Origin: JACDAN01 sp963847235
Lineage (GTDB): Bacteria; Actinomycetota; Thermoleophilia; Gaiellales; Gaiellaceae
NCBI GenBank assembly: GCA_963847235.1
Contig: CAWJYU010000010.1
Span: 9,637-73,636, forward strand
DNA: 64,000 bases
Direction: 5' to 3'
The position numbers were made by a program, and so were the translations under genes. Positions 35,361 to 43,390 of this stretch are shown piece by piece. The notes below the pieces were generated by a model. The model was not told the DNA's origin. It saw only the letters and a list, made by a program, of their open reading frames with translations, and did no database searches. How positions within the stretch are numbered: position 1 is the first letter of the stretch; every line of letters starts with the position of its first letter.

Positions 35361-36230
35361 TCAGATGCTCAGCGCGGCCGTGATGGGGTCGTCGCTGAGC
35401 GTCTGAAGCCCGTCCACTCCGGTCGTTGCTCCGGAACCGGCAACAGCAACTCGCGTCTTGCGACTCAGAGCGGTGAGGGCCTCGACGAGCGGTGTCAGCC
35501 GCCGCTTGGCGGTCGCGGCGACCACGACGAGATCCGGTTCGAGCCGGCCGGCGGTGTCCACGAGGCTCTCGACGGGGGTGTCAGGGCCGAGGTAGGTGAT
35601 GCGCCAGCCGCGGCGGTTGAGCGCGAGGCCGAAGGCGATCAACCCCAGGTCGTGCTGCTCGCCGGGGGCGCAGGCGAGCACGGCGCGAGGTCCCTCGCCC
35701 GAGTCCCAGCCCCGCCCGATCCCCAGCAACCGCCCGCGGATCAGGTTGCTGGCGAAGTGCTCCTGGGCGACGGTCGCCTCGCCCGTCGACCACCGCTCGC
35801 CGAGGTCGACGAGGTAGGGGAGGATCACGGTGCCGAGGACCGTCTCGACCGTGAACGTGCCGAACAGAGTGTCGAGCGCCGCCTGAGCGCCGGCCTCGTC
35901 GAAGCCGTCGAGCGCAGTCCGTAGCTGCAGTGCGCCCGAGTCGAGCTCCGGCCGGCCGTTCTCGGCCGCGGCCGCAGTCAGGTCGGCCACCCCTTCGACG
36001 GCGCGCCGGGCAGCCTCCGCCGCCGCCAGTCCTTCGCGCAGGTGCCGGCGCATCCGCTCGACCCGCTGCTCGTCGGCATCCGAATAGAGCCGAAAACCGC
36101 CCTCCGATCGCGCGGGGCGGAGGAGCCCGTACCTGCGCTCCCACGCACGCAGCAGCTCGGGCGCAACTCCCGTGCGCCTGCTCAGTTCTCCGATCCGGAG
36201 ATAGCCGTCGCCGCCTGCCATCGTGGTCAT
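35361..36230 (-). CDS. CarH/LitR-like MerR regulator with cobalamin-binding photosensor domain
   Basis: 289 residues. MerR HTH at the N-terminus (YLRIGELSRRTGVAPELLRA, RRYGLLRPARSEGGFRLY). The middle helical bundle has the photoreceptor signature W-x9-EH (W, STGEATVAQ, EH), and the Rossmann domain has the B12 lower-ligand motif ExHxxG (GEQHDLGLIAFG). In CarH, adenosylcobalamin holds a DNA-bound tetramer in the dark and light breaks it up, inducing targets. The divergent 36231-36306 region carries 11-bp direct repeats, as expected for CarH. The likely target is the DUF378-fasciclin operon. Confidence 0.88.
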   Translation of the reverse strand: MTTMAGGDGYLRIGELSRRTGVAPELLRAWERRYGLLRPARSEGGFRLYSDADEQRVERMRRHLREGLAAAEAARRAVEGVADLTAAAAENGRPELDSGALQLRTALDGFDEAGAQAALDTLFGTFTVETVLGTVILPYLVDLGERWSTGEATVAQEHFASNLIRGRLLGIGRGWDSGEGPRAVLACAPGEQHDLGLIAFGLALNRRGWRITYLGPDTPVESLVDTAGRLEPDLVVVAATAKRRLTPLVEALTALSRKTRVAVAGSGATTGVDGLQTLSDDPITAALSI

Positions 36231-36306
36231 TGTACGGAAATTGTACAGACACTTGACAGCCCTGCGCCAACTCTGTACATTCCCTGGACAGAAGTAGGAC
36301 ACGGAA
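36231..36306 (+). promoter_or_regulatory. Promoter with two triplets of 11-bp direct repeats (CarH-type operator)
   Basis: Promoter: TTGACA (36253-36258), 17 bp, TACATT (36276-36281). Repeats start at 36231 (TGTACG), 36242 (TGTACA), 36253 (TTGACA), then 36274 (TGTACA), 36285 (TGGACA), 36296 (AGGACA): each step within a triplet is exactly 11 bp. The first triplet ends over the -35 box, the second covers the -10 box and the start site. This is the arrangement described for CarH operators. Confidence 0.75.
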
Positions 36307-36317
36307 AGGAGGAAAGC

Positions 36318-36557
36318 ATGAAGGCACTCGATTTCACCACCGGGCTCCTCCTCATTGTCGGGGGGCTCAACTGGGGTCTCGTGGCGATCGCGGAGTTCGA
36401 TCTCGTCGCCGAGATCGTCGGCCTGGAGTTCGGTGAGACGAACGCTGTCAGCCGGATCATCTACGGGCTCGTCGGCCTCTCGGCCGTCTACCAGGCGACC
36501 AGGCTTCCGGCGCTCGCGTCCCGCGAGCGGCGCGACGCCCGGACGGCCGCCGCCTAG
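36318..36557 (+). CDS. DUF378 family small membrane protein
   Basis: 79 residues with two membrane helices (TTGLLLIVGGLNWGLVAIAE, and RIIYGLVGLSAVYQATRL). The GGLNWGL motif and the second helix starting IIY are diagnostic of DUF378 (YuzA-like). The function is unknown. AAAGGAGG (36305-36312) gives a strong start. It is the first gene of the operon under the CarH-type promoter and is followed 36 bp later by a fasciclin protein. Confidence 0.88.
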   Translation: MKALDFTTGLLLIVGGLNWGLVAIAEFDLVAEIVGLEFGETNAVSRIIYGLVGLSAVYQATRLPALASRERRDARTAAA

Positions 36558-36593
36558 GAACGTCATCAACCTCGACAGAGAAGGAGACACAGC

Positions 36594-37115
36594 ATGAAAA
36601 GGAACCGCTTTAGCTACTCGATCGCGGCGCTCGGCGCCGCAGCTCTCGCCTCCATCGCCGTAGTCGGCGGTGCAGGTGCGACGGCCGAGCAGACGACGCC
36701 GGACAAGAACATCGTCCAGACGGCGGCCGCTGCGGGTCAGTTCAATACCCTGATCGCACTCGCGAAGCAGGCCGGCCTGGCGGGTGCGCTCTCCGCACCG
36801 GGCAAGCTGACCGTGTTCGCGCCGACCGACAAGGCGTTCGCGAAGGTGCCCAAGGCGACCCTTCGCAAGCTGCAGCGCAACAAGGCCCAGCTCCGCTCGG
36901 TGCTGCTGTACCACGTCGTGAAGGGGAACGTGAAGGCGGCGCAGGTCGTCAAGCTCCGCCGCGTCAAGACCCTGAACGGCGAGTACGTCCGGATCGGCGT
37001 GAAGGGCAATCGCGTCTACCTCAACCGCACCACGCGCGTCACGAAGACGGACATCGGCGCCACGAACGGCACGATCCACGTCATCGACGGCGTGCTCATC
37101 CCGCCGGCGAGCTAG
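36594..37115 (+). CDS. Secreted fasciclin-domain protein
   Basis: 173 residues. Signal peptide followed by one FAS1 domain: NIVQTAAAAGQFNTLIALAK, LTVFAPTDKAFAKVP (the FAS1 H1 box), LLYHVVKGNVKAAQVV, and GTIHVIDGVLIP (H2 box). Single-domain bacterial fasciclins of this size are secreted and often stress-induced. GAAGGAGA lies just before the ATG. Its co-transcription with DUF378 and the CarH-type operator upstream suggest light control; this is inference. Confidence 0.9.
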   Translation: MKRNRFSYSIAALGAAALASIAVVGGAGATAEQTTPDKNIVQTAAAAGQFNTLIALAKQAGLAGALSAPGKLTVFAPTDKAFAKVPKATLRKLQRNKAQLRSVLLYHVVKGNVKAAQVVKLRRVKTLNGEYVRIGVKGNRVYLNRTTRVTKTDIGATNGTIHVIDGVLIPPAS

Positions 37116-37130
37116 CCGGCACGCCCAGGC

Positions 37131-37160
37131 GCCCGGCCGGCTCATCCCGCGCGGCCGGGC
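37131..37160 (+). terminator. GC hairpin after the fasciclin gene
   Basis: GCCCGGCC (37131-37138) pairs with GGCCGGGC (37153-37160), 16 bp after the fasciclin stop and ahead of the tRNA gene. A C/T-rich tract (ACCCCTCCTCTT) follows, but no T-run. Probable terminator. Confidence 0.5.
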
Positions 37161-37192
37161 ACCCCTCCTCTTCGGCTCTACGATGTGGGGGC

Positions 37193-37265
37193 GCCGGAGT
37201 AGCTCAGCTGGTAGAGCAGCTGATTTGTAATCAGCAGGCCGTCGGTTCGAGTCCGACCTCCGGCT
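37193..37265 (+). tRNA. tRNA-Thr (anticodon TGT)
   Basis: A full cloverleaf can be drawn: acceptor GCCGGAG (37193-37199) with CTCCGGC (37258-37264); D-arm GCTC...GAGC; anticodon stem CTGAT/ATCAG with loop TTTGTAA, anticodon TGT; T-arm GTCGG-TTCGAGT-CCGAC. The discriminator base is T and CCA is not encoded. It reads threonine ACA/ACG-type codons. Confidence 0.93.
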
Positions 37266-37277
37266 CTCGAGCCGCTG

Positions 37278-38387
37278 CTAGTCGCCCGCGTACGCGCGGA
37301 CCGCGACTGCCCCGACCCTCCTTCCAAGCGTGAGCCCCACCTCGTTGTCGCTCCGGAAGTGGATTCCGCCGTAGAGCCGTGACACGGCCGCTTCCTCGGC
37401 CATGGCTCGAACCTCGGCTGCCGACGCAGGGAAGAACGCCGCAAGCACGGTCGAGGCGGCCCCGGACGTCGTCGAGTGCCCGGAGACGTACGACGGGAAC
37501 GGCGGTGTGACGATGTACGAGTTCCAGGTCGGCTCGATCAGGCGGCGGATCGCCGTGATCGGGCGCAGCGACCAGTAGGTGAACTTCGCGTCCCAGCAGG
37601 CGATGAAGGCATCGGCCTGCCCCGTGTTCAGTGCGGCGAAGAGACGGGCAGTCTGGCGGGTCGACCGGGCAGTCGAGGCCACCAGGTCGATCGCAATCTG
37701 GTTCCAGTGCCCGGGCGGGGTCACGGTGCCCGCCCCGTCTGCCCAGAAATCCGCGATTCGCTGCTGCTCGGGAGTGAGGTGCTTGGAGACGAGGTACACC
37801 TCGAGGAGCTCGAGTGCGAATGCCAGGCTTCCGTAGACCGGAGGCGGGCCGGGTCGAAACTGCGAACCCGACGCCAGGTTCCAGGGGCGCCACGTCTCGG
37901 CCAGAGGCTCGAGCGGTGGATAGATGAACGCAGGAGGCGTCGGCACCCAATAGGGCGGGCCGACGGGAGGTGTGCCGGTCCACGTAGCCGACGACCCGTC
38001 CGTCTTGCCGCGCTCCACGATCCGGCTGCCGACCAGCTGGCCAACGGCGAAGCTGATCTGGCGGTCGCGGTATGGAGCGGCGAGCGCGTCGATTCGCGCT
38101 TGCTCGTCGGGATAGAGGTAGAGGAGGACCGTCGCCGCTGCGCCGGCGACCGCTGCACTGTCCGACGCCGCGCCGGCTGCGGCAGCTTCGTGCATCGCGC
38201 GGCTGACCAGGCCGAGCGCACGGGAGGCGCGAGGCGGGTTGGTCGAGTGCGACACGATCGCGTCGAGCTCGAGCTCGATCCATTGAGTCACCGCCGTCGA
38301 GCCCTGCTGGGCAGGTGCTGCGCTCGTAGGAGCCGGGAATGACATCGCCGCGGCCCCGATCGCAAGAGCAAGAAGTACACGTCTCAT
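37278..38387 (-). CDS. Second vanadium-haloperoxidase-like PAP2 protein, secreted
   Basis: 369 residues. Signal peptide MRRVLLALAIGAAAMSFPAP. Active-site blocks match the first paralogue: KFTYWSLRPITAIRRL, PFPSYVSGHSTTSGAAS (here VSGH in place of PSGH), and SRLYGGIHFRSDNE. The two proteins share the fold but differ widely in sequence, so they are not a recent duplication. ATG at 38387 is preceded by a purine-rich AAGGGGGGC; an in-frame GTG 33 bp upstream is less likely. The gene ends 12 bp from the convergent tRNA gene. Confidence 0.84.
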   Translation of the reverse strand: MRRVLLALAIGAAAMSFPAPTSAAPAQQGSTAVTQWIELELDAIVSHSTNPPRASRALGLVSRAMHEAAAAGAASDSAAVAGAAATVLLYLYPDEQARIDALAAPYRDRQISFAVGQLVGSRIVERGKTDGSSATWTGTPPVGPPYWVPTPPAFIYPPLEPLAETWRPWNLASGSQFRPGPPPVYGSLAFALELLEVYLVSKHLTPEQQRIADFWADGAGTVTPPGHWNQIAIDLVASTARSTRQTARLFAALNTGQADAFIACWDAKFTYWSLRPITAIRRLIEPTWNSYIVTPPFPSYVSGHSTTSGAASTVLAAFFPASAAEVRAMAEEAAVSRLYGGIHFRSDNEVGLTLGRRVGAVAVRAYAGD

Positions 38388-38502
38388 CAGGAAGCCCCCC
38401 TTCCTCGGCCGGTCACGCAAACGAGAACGCCCGGGCCGGTACCACCGCGCCGCGAGCGTCCGCGCGGAGGCTAACGCACCTCGCGTCGCCGCGAACGGGC
38501 TG

Positions 38503-39459
38503 CTACGAGCTGAGCGCCTGCTCCAGGTCGGCCCAGATCTCGTCGACGTCCTCGAGTCCGACGCTCAGGCGGACGAGATTCTCGGGGACCCGGTCGCCTT
38601 CCCAGCGGGCACGGGTCTCGAGCACCGAGCGTGTCCCTCCGAGGCTCGTGGCGTTCTTGATCGTGCGCACCGAGGTCTCGACGCGCTGCGCGGCCTCCGC
38701 TCCGCCGGCGACGTCGAAGCTCATCAGCCCGCCGAAGCCCGGGTAGCGGACGCGCTCGACGCCCGGGTGCGCCTCGAGCTTGCGGGCGATCACCGTTGCG
38801 TTCTCGGTGTGCCGCCGCATCCGGAGCTCGAGCGTCTCCAGGCTTCGTCGGAGGAGCCAGGCGGCGTCCGGCGCGGCGACGATCCCGGAACGGGTACGGA
38901 ACTCCTTCAGCCGCTCGTAGTCGTCTGCGGATGCGCAGACCACGGCTCCGAGCAGGACGTCGTGATGGCCTCCGAGGAACTTGGTGGCGCTGTGCAGGAC
39001 GAAGTCGGCTCCCCGCTCGAGTGCTCGGAGGTAGACGGGCGTCGACGCGGTCGAATCGACCACGACCGGTGCCGGGTGGGTGTCCGCCGCCTCGAGGTCG
39101 GGCAGGGTCAGGAGCGGGTTCGACGGCGACTCGAGCCAGACGAGGTCGACGCCCTCGGGCGGCGGGCCGGTCTGGTCGAACTCGACCATACGGAGACCCC
39201 AGCGCTCGAGTGCCCGCATCAGCGTCGGCGTCCCGTAGTAGGCGTCTTGCGCGATCGCAACGGTCTTGCCGGTCTCGAGGAAGGTCAGGAGCAGCGAGGT
39301 CGTCGCGCCCGACCCGGACGGAAACAGGAGCGCGTGCCCTCCCTCCAGCTCGCCGAGCGCCCGCTCGGCCTCGGCCCCGGCCGGGTGCGCGTACCGCTGG
39401 TAGTAGAACTCGCCGGGCTCGCCGTCCTCGTAGGGCCAGATCGTCGAGCGGTCGAGCAT
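38503..39459 (-). CDS. Cys/Met-metabolism PLP enzyme (cystathionine gamma-synthase family)
   Basis: 318 residues, shorter than the usual 380-400. YYQRYAHPAGAEAERALGEL, GHALLFPSGSGATTSLLL, VWLESPSNPLL and VVVDSTASTPVYLRALERGA are family motifs. The PLP lysine is in LHSATKFLGGH. Substrate cannot be told: cystathionine gamma-synthase, gamma-lyase or O-succinylhomoserine sulfhydrylase. ATG at 39459 with TAGCAT 7 nt upstream (minus strand, 39467-39472), so leaderless. Divergent from the carboxylase gene across a fold-back sequence. Confidence 0.87.
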   Translation of the reverse strand: MLDRSTIWPYEDGEPGEFYYQRYAHPAGAEAERALGELEGGHALLFPSGSGATTSLLLTFLETGKTVAIAQDAYYGTPTLMRALERWGLRMVEFDQTGPPPEGVDLVWLESPSNPLLTLPDLEAADTHPAPVVVDSTASTPVYLRALERGADFVLHSATKFLGGHHDVLLGAVVCASADDYERLKEFRTRSGIVAAPDAAWLLRRSLETLELRMRRHTENATVIARKLEAHPGVERVRYPGFGGLMSFDVAGGAEAAQRVETSVRTIKNATSLGGTRSVLETRARWEGDRVPENLVRLSVGLEDVDEIWADLEQALSS

Positions 39460-39466
39460 GGCCGCG

Positions 39467-39646
39467 ATGCTAGTGCCCCTTCGGGTGATGCCGCCCCGCT
39501 TCCGGCGTGCGAGCAGCAAGCCAGGCTAGGACGCAGGGAGTGTCCATACCTAAAGGTACGGACACGACTGAGGACGACGCATGGCGCAGTCTGATCGCGC
39601 GCCGGAAGCGATCGCCTGCATTGCCCGAAGGGGCACTCGTTAGGCT
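39467..39646. repeat. Large imperfect palindrome between divergent promoters
   Basis: The left arm (about 39470-39550) and right arm (about 39555-39638) are inverted copies at roughly 70-75% identity by eye: AGTGCCCCTTCGGG and CCCGAAGGGGCACT, GCTTCCGGCGTGCGA and TCGCGCGCCGGAAGC, meeting at TGTCCATACC-TAAA-GGTACGGACA (39541-39564). The outward -10 boxes TAGCAT (39467-39472, minus) and TAGGCT (39641-39646, plus) sit at the two outer ends. It is either a symmetric operator region or a fold-back mobile element. Confidence 0.65.
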
Positions 39647-39653
39647 CACGCGC

Positions 39654-41228
39654 ATGGCGGCGACCGACGATCGCACCGACTCGACCCAGGCCAAGCTCGA
39701 ACGGCTTCAGCAGCTGCGCGAAGAAGCGCTGCACCCGGCGAGCGAGAAGGCGGTCGAGAAGCATCGGAGCCAGGGCAAGCTGCTCGCCCACGAGCGGATC
39801 GAGAAGCTGCTCGACCCGGGCTCGTTCGTCGAGCTCGACCGCTTCGTGCGCCACCGAAACCCCTACTTCGGGATGATGGAGCGGCGGCCCTACGGCGACG
39901 CCGTGGTCACCGGCTACGGGACGGTCTTCGGGCGCAAGGTCTTCGTCTTCTCGCAGGACTTCACGATCTTCGGCGGCAGCCTCTCGGAGGCGTTCGCCGA
40001 GAAGATCTGCAAGGTCATGGACCTGGCCCTCAAGCTCGGCTGCCCGCTGATCGGGATCAACGACTCGGGTGGAGCGCGCATCCAGGAGGGTGTGGTCTCG
40101 CTCGCCGGCTACGCGGAGATCTTCTGGCGCAACGTCCAGTCCTCGGGGGTGATCCCGCAGATCTCCCTCGTGATGGGACCGACCGCGGGAGGCGCCGTCT
40201 ACTCGCCGGCCATGACGGATTTCGTCCTGATGGTCGAGGACAGCTCGTACATGTTCATTACGGGCCCCGACGTCGTGAAGACGGTGACCGGCGAGGAGGT
40301 GACGTTCGAGGAGCTGGGCGGCGCCGCGACGCACGCCTCGAAGTCCGGCGTCGCGCATTTCACCGCGGCTGATGAGGAGAGCGTCCTCGAAGACGCCCGC
40401 TACCTGCTCTCGTACCTCCCGCAGAACAACGTCGACCCGCCTCAGCACTTCCCTTCGGTCGATCCGGCCGATCGTGAGGATCCGGAGCTCGACACGCTGA
40501 TCCCTGACGAGCCGACGAAGCCGTACGACATGAAGGACGTCGTTCGGCGAGTGGTGGACGACGGCGAGTTCCTGGAGGTGCACGCCCGTTTCGCCGAGAA
40601 CATCGTCTGCGGATTCGCCCGGCTCGGCGGCCACTCGGTGGGAATCGTCGGGAACCAGCCGCACGCGATCGCGGGTGTCCTCGACATCGACTCCTCGGTG
40701 AAGGCCGCGCGCTTCGTCCGCACCTGCGACGCGTTCAACATCCCGCTCGTGACGTTCGTCGACGTGCCGGGCTTCCTCCCGGGCACGGACCAGGAGTGGC
40801 GCGGGATCATCCGCCACGGCGCGAAGCTCCTCTACGCGTACTGCGAGGCCACGGTGCCGAAGCTGACCGTGATCACGCGGAAGGCGTACGGCGGCGCCTA
40901 CGACGTCATGAGCTCGAAGCACATCCGCGCCGACTTCAACTTCGCGTGGCCGACGGCGGAGGTCGCGGTGATGGGGCCGGAGGGCGCCGTGAACATCGTC
41001 TTCCGGAAGGAGCTCGAGGAAGCCGACGACCCCGACGAGCGGCGCCGGGAGCTGATCGCGGACTACAGAGAGCAGTTCGCGAACCCGTTCGTGGCCGCCG
41101 AGCGGGGCTACGTCGACGACGTGATCGAGCCGCGCCGCACCCGGCCGGTGCTGATCGACGCGCTCGAGACGTCACTTACCAAGCGCGAGCCGCGCCCGCG
41201 CCGCAAGCACGGGAATATCCCCTTGTAG
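39654..41228 (+). CDS. Acyl-CoA carboxylase, carboxyltransferase (beta) subunit
   Basis: 524 residues, PccB/AccD5-type. RIEKLLDPGSFVELDRFVRH, GINDSGGARIQEGVVSLAGY, GPTAGGAVYSPAMTDFVLMV (first oxyanion hole) and RKAYGGAYDVMSSKHIRADF (second) are all intact. It transfers CO2 from carboxybiotin to acetyl- or propionyl-CoA. The biotin-carrying alpha subunit is at 43864 and a small epsilon-like protein at 43391. TAGGCT 7 nt before the ATG suggests leaderless expression. Confidence 0.95.
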   Translation: MAATDDRTDSTQAKLERLQQLREEALHPASEKAVEKHRSQGKLLAHERIEKLLDPGSFVELDRFVRHRNPYFGMMERRPYGDAVVTGYGTVFGRKVFVFSQDFTIFGGSLSEAFAEKICKVMDLALKLGCPLIGINDSGGARIQEGVVSLAGYAEIFWRNVQSSGVIPQISLVMGPTAGGAVYSPAMTDFVLMVEDSSYMFITGPDVVKTVTGEEVTFEELGGAATHASKSGVAHFTAADEESVLEDARYLLSYLPQNNVDPPQHFPSVDPADREDPELDTLIPDEPTKPYDMKDVVRRVVDDGEFLEVHARFAENIVCGFARLGGHSVGIVGNQPHAIAGVLDIDSSVKAARFVRTCDAFNIPLVTFVDVPGFLPGTDQEWRGIIRHGAKLLYAYCEATVPKLTVITRKAYGGAYDVMSSKHIRADFNFAWPTAEVAVMGPEGAVNIVFRKELEEADDPDERRRELIADYREQFANPFVAAERGYVDDVIEPRRTRPVLIDALETSLTKREPRPRRKHGNIPL

Positions 41229-41231
41229 GGA

Positions 41232-43028
41232 TTACCCGGCGGCCGCGGCGACGGCCGGCGTGCGGTCGCGGAGCTCCAGGGCGAAGGCGGCGACGATCGC
41301 CGGGTCGAACTGCGTGCCGGAGCAGTGCTCCAGCTCTTCGATCGCCTCGCGCGGCGTCAGCCGCCCGCGGTAGGCGCGCTCCGAGGTCATGGCGTCGTAG
41401 GCGTCGGCGACGAAGATGATCCGGGCGCCGAGCGGGATCTCTTCCCCCCGGAGGCGCTCGGGGTAGCCGGTCCCGTCCCAGCGCTCGTGGTGGTGGAGCA
41501 CCCAGTCGGCGATCGGGTCGACGCCGAGGCTCTCGAGCATCCGGTAACCGATCTCAGGGTGACGCTGGAGCACGAGGCGTTCGGCGTCGGTCAGCGGGCC
41601 GGGCTTGCGGAGGATCTCCTCCGGGATCGCGAGCTTGCCCAGGTCGTGGAGGCTGGCGGCGAGGCGTGTCAGCTCGATGTGCTCCTGGTCGAAGCCGAGG
41701 CGGTGCGCGATCCAGGAGCTGAGCTCGGCGACGCGTGTCGAGTGGCTGCCCGTGTACGTGTCTCGTGCGTCCACGGCCTTGGCGAGGCTGGCCGCGGCGC
41801 GGAACCGGGCGGCGCGGTCGGGCCCGTGTGCGAGCCGGCGGAGCTCTGCGAGCTCGACGACGTCCGGGCGGTAGACGTGAACGCGGTTCTTGCCGTGCTC
41901 CTTCGCCCAGTAGAGGGCGCTGTCGGCGAGTCGGATCAGCTCGTCCCGGTCGAACGCCTGGTGCGGGAAGCCGGCGATGCCGGCGCTTGCGGTGACCGAG
42001 CCGACGTCGGCCACCTCGAGCGAACCGATGCGGGCGAGCACCGCTGCGGCTGTCGCGAGCGACTCGTCCGCGGTCACGCCTGGAAGCAGCAGCGCGAACT
42101 CGTCGCCGCCCAGCCGGAAGGCCTCGCCGTTCTGCCGGAGCCGGCTCCCGACCTGGGCGAGCACGCGGTCTCCGACCGGATGACCGTAGAGATCGTTGAT
42201 CCGCTTGAAGTCGTCGACGTCGATCATGCAGAGCGTGACCGGCTCGTCCTCAGCCTCCGCGCGAAGGAGCTGGTGCTTGAGCCGCTCCTGGAAGCTGCGG
42301 TGGTTGCCGAGCCCTGTGAGCGGATCGGTCAGCGCGAGCCGCATCGCGCGGAGCGCCTGGTACGCCGAGCGCTGGTAGAGCGAGATCGCGAGCAGCGGGC
42401 CGACGAGCGCCGCCGAGAGCAACGGCGAGCGCTGCCAGAGGATGACGAGCATCAGGGCCGCCGAGCCCATCAGGGCGAACGGAACCGCGGTGGCGCGTGC
42501 AGACGAGACGACGAGCTCGGCAAACGGACGCCGCGCCATGCCGGCGACCGCGGCCGAGACCAGGAGGAGATTCAGCGCATACTGGCTAGTCGCCGAGACC
42601 ACGACCTGGGCGACGATCGCAGCGGTTCCAGAGCCGTCGATCAGGGAGACGAGCACCGCCGCAGCGCCCGCGCCGATGGCGAACACCGAGGCGTTGAACG
42701 CGATGCGCTCGAGCGGGCGGTGCTCGAGCAGCTGCACGATCGCCGGCGCAGCCAGCGCGATCAGGACGCCGGCTTCCCAGCCGAAGAGGACGATTCCGCT
42801 CGCGCCGAAGACGAACGAAAGAGTGACGCCGCCGCTCTCGGCGCCCTCGATCGGCACCGGGTAGCGGCTGGCGAGCGTGGAGGCGAGCAGGAACGCGAGC
42901 GGCCCGGCTATCTCAGAGAGATCGTGCGGCGTGGTCGCGAACGAGACCGCCGCGGCGGTGGCCACAGCAAGCCCAGCGGCCCAGATGGGCGCTAGGAGAA
43001 CGAGGACGCGCGGCGGCAGACGTCGCAT
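41232..43028 (-). CDS. Membrane GGDEF plus HD-GYP cyclic-di-GMP enzyme
   Basis: 598 residues. N-terminal six- to eight-helix membrane sensor (about 1-230, MASE-like), GGDEF domain with intact RLGGDEFALLL (about 335), and HD-GYP domain with HSTRVAELSSWIAHRLG, LHDLGKLAIPEEIL, HHHERWDGTGYPERLRGEEI and FVADAYDAMTSERAYR. It could both make and break c-di-GMP; the GGDEF core is canonical and the HD-GYP metal ligands are present. ATG at 43028 lies 10 bp after a 30-residue ORF on the same strand. Close to the carboxylase gene by position only. Confidence 0.92.
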   Translation of the reverse strand: MRRLPPRVLVLLAPIWAAGLAVATAAAVSFATTPHDLSEIAGPLAFLLASTLASRYPVPIEGAESGGVTLSFVFGASGIVLFGWEAGVLIALAAPAIVQLLEHRPLERIAFNASVFAIGAGAAAVLVSLIDGSGTAAIVAQVVVSATSQYALNLLLVSAAVAGMARRPFAELVVSSARATAVPFALMGSAALMLVILWQRSPLLSAALVGPLLAISLYQRSAYQALRAMRLALTDPLTGLGNHRSFQERLKHQLLRAEAEDEPVTLCMIDVDDFKRINDLYGHPVGDRVLAQVGSRLRQNGEAFRLGGDEFALLLPGVTADESLATAAAVLARIGSLEVADVGSVTASAGIAGFPHQAFDRDELIRLADSALYWAKEHGKNRVHVYRPDVVELAELRRLAHGPDRAARFRAAASLAKAVDARDTYTGSHSTRVAELSSWIAHRLGFDQEHIELTRLAASLHDLGKLAIPEEILRKPGPLTDAERLVLQRHPEIGYRMLESLGVDPIADWVLHHHERWDGTGYPERLRGEEIPLGARIIFVADAYDAMTSERAYRGRLTPREAIEELEHCSGTQFDPAIVAAFALELRDRTPAVAAAAG

Positions 43029-43038
43029 GTTGCAGTCG

Positions 43039-43131
43039 CTACCAGTTCCAGTTGTATCCGCTGACGATTCCGTCCGCCACAGTGACGAATGCGACCAGCA
43101 TTGTGAGCACACGTACTTTCCACTCGAGCAT
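43039..43131 (-). CDS. 30-residue membrane peptide upstream of the c-di-GMP enzyme
   Basis: The peptide begins MLEWKVRVLTMLVAFVTVAD and ends GIVSGYNWNW. It is one hydrophobic helix with a charged N-terminus and aromatic C-terminus, typical of small membrane proteins. A strong GGAAGGGGG ribosome site precedes the ATG at 43131. It ends 10 bp before the GGDEF/HD-GYP start, so the two are probably co-transcribed and the peptide may regulate the sensor domain. No homologue recalled. Confidence 0.6.
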   Translation of the reverse strand: MLEWKVRVLTMLVAFVTVADGIVSGYNWNW

Positions 43132-43204
43132 TGAGTTCCCCCTTCCCTGTCGTGGAAGGCGATTGTCGCTTGCCGTGTACGCGCTGACATCACCCGTTTG
43201 GGTT

Positions 43205-43308
43205 ATTCCCTCTTTGCGGGGGTTTTTCTTTACAAGAGGCCTACGTCGCCAAGCGGGGCGACGCAGCCGTCGACCAGTGCGGAGGCGACGCCGCAGTCCC
43301 GAGGGAAT
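43205..43308 (-). promoter_or_regulatory. Possible structured leader of the peptide/GGDEF operon
   Basis: ATTCCCTC (43205-43212) and GAGGGAAT (43301-43308) form an 8-bp closing stem. Inside are two further stems: CGTCGCC/GGGCGACG (around 43243-43263) and GCGG...CCGC (around 43279-43294). It lies 74 nt upstream of the peptide gene on its sense strand. I cannot match it to a known riboswitch class, and it could also be structured DNA. Confidence 0.3.
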
Positions 43309-43390
43309 CCATACGCAGACGAGAGCCGGAGTGAGCAGCGGCACGCCCCTCCGTATTCTCGGAGCCGCCCACGACCTTTAGGCTGGGGAC

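Noticed and set aside
43205..43308. A known riboswitch (c-di-GMP, c-di-AMP or cobalamin)
   Set aside because: None of the conserved core sequences of these classes could be found by eye; kept only as an unspecific structured leader.
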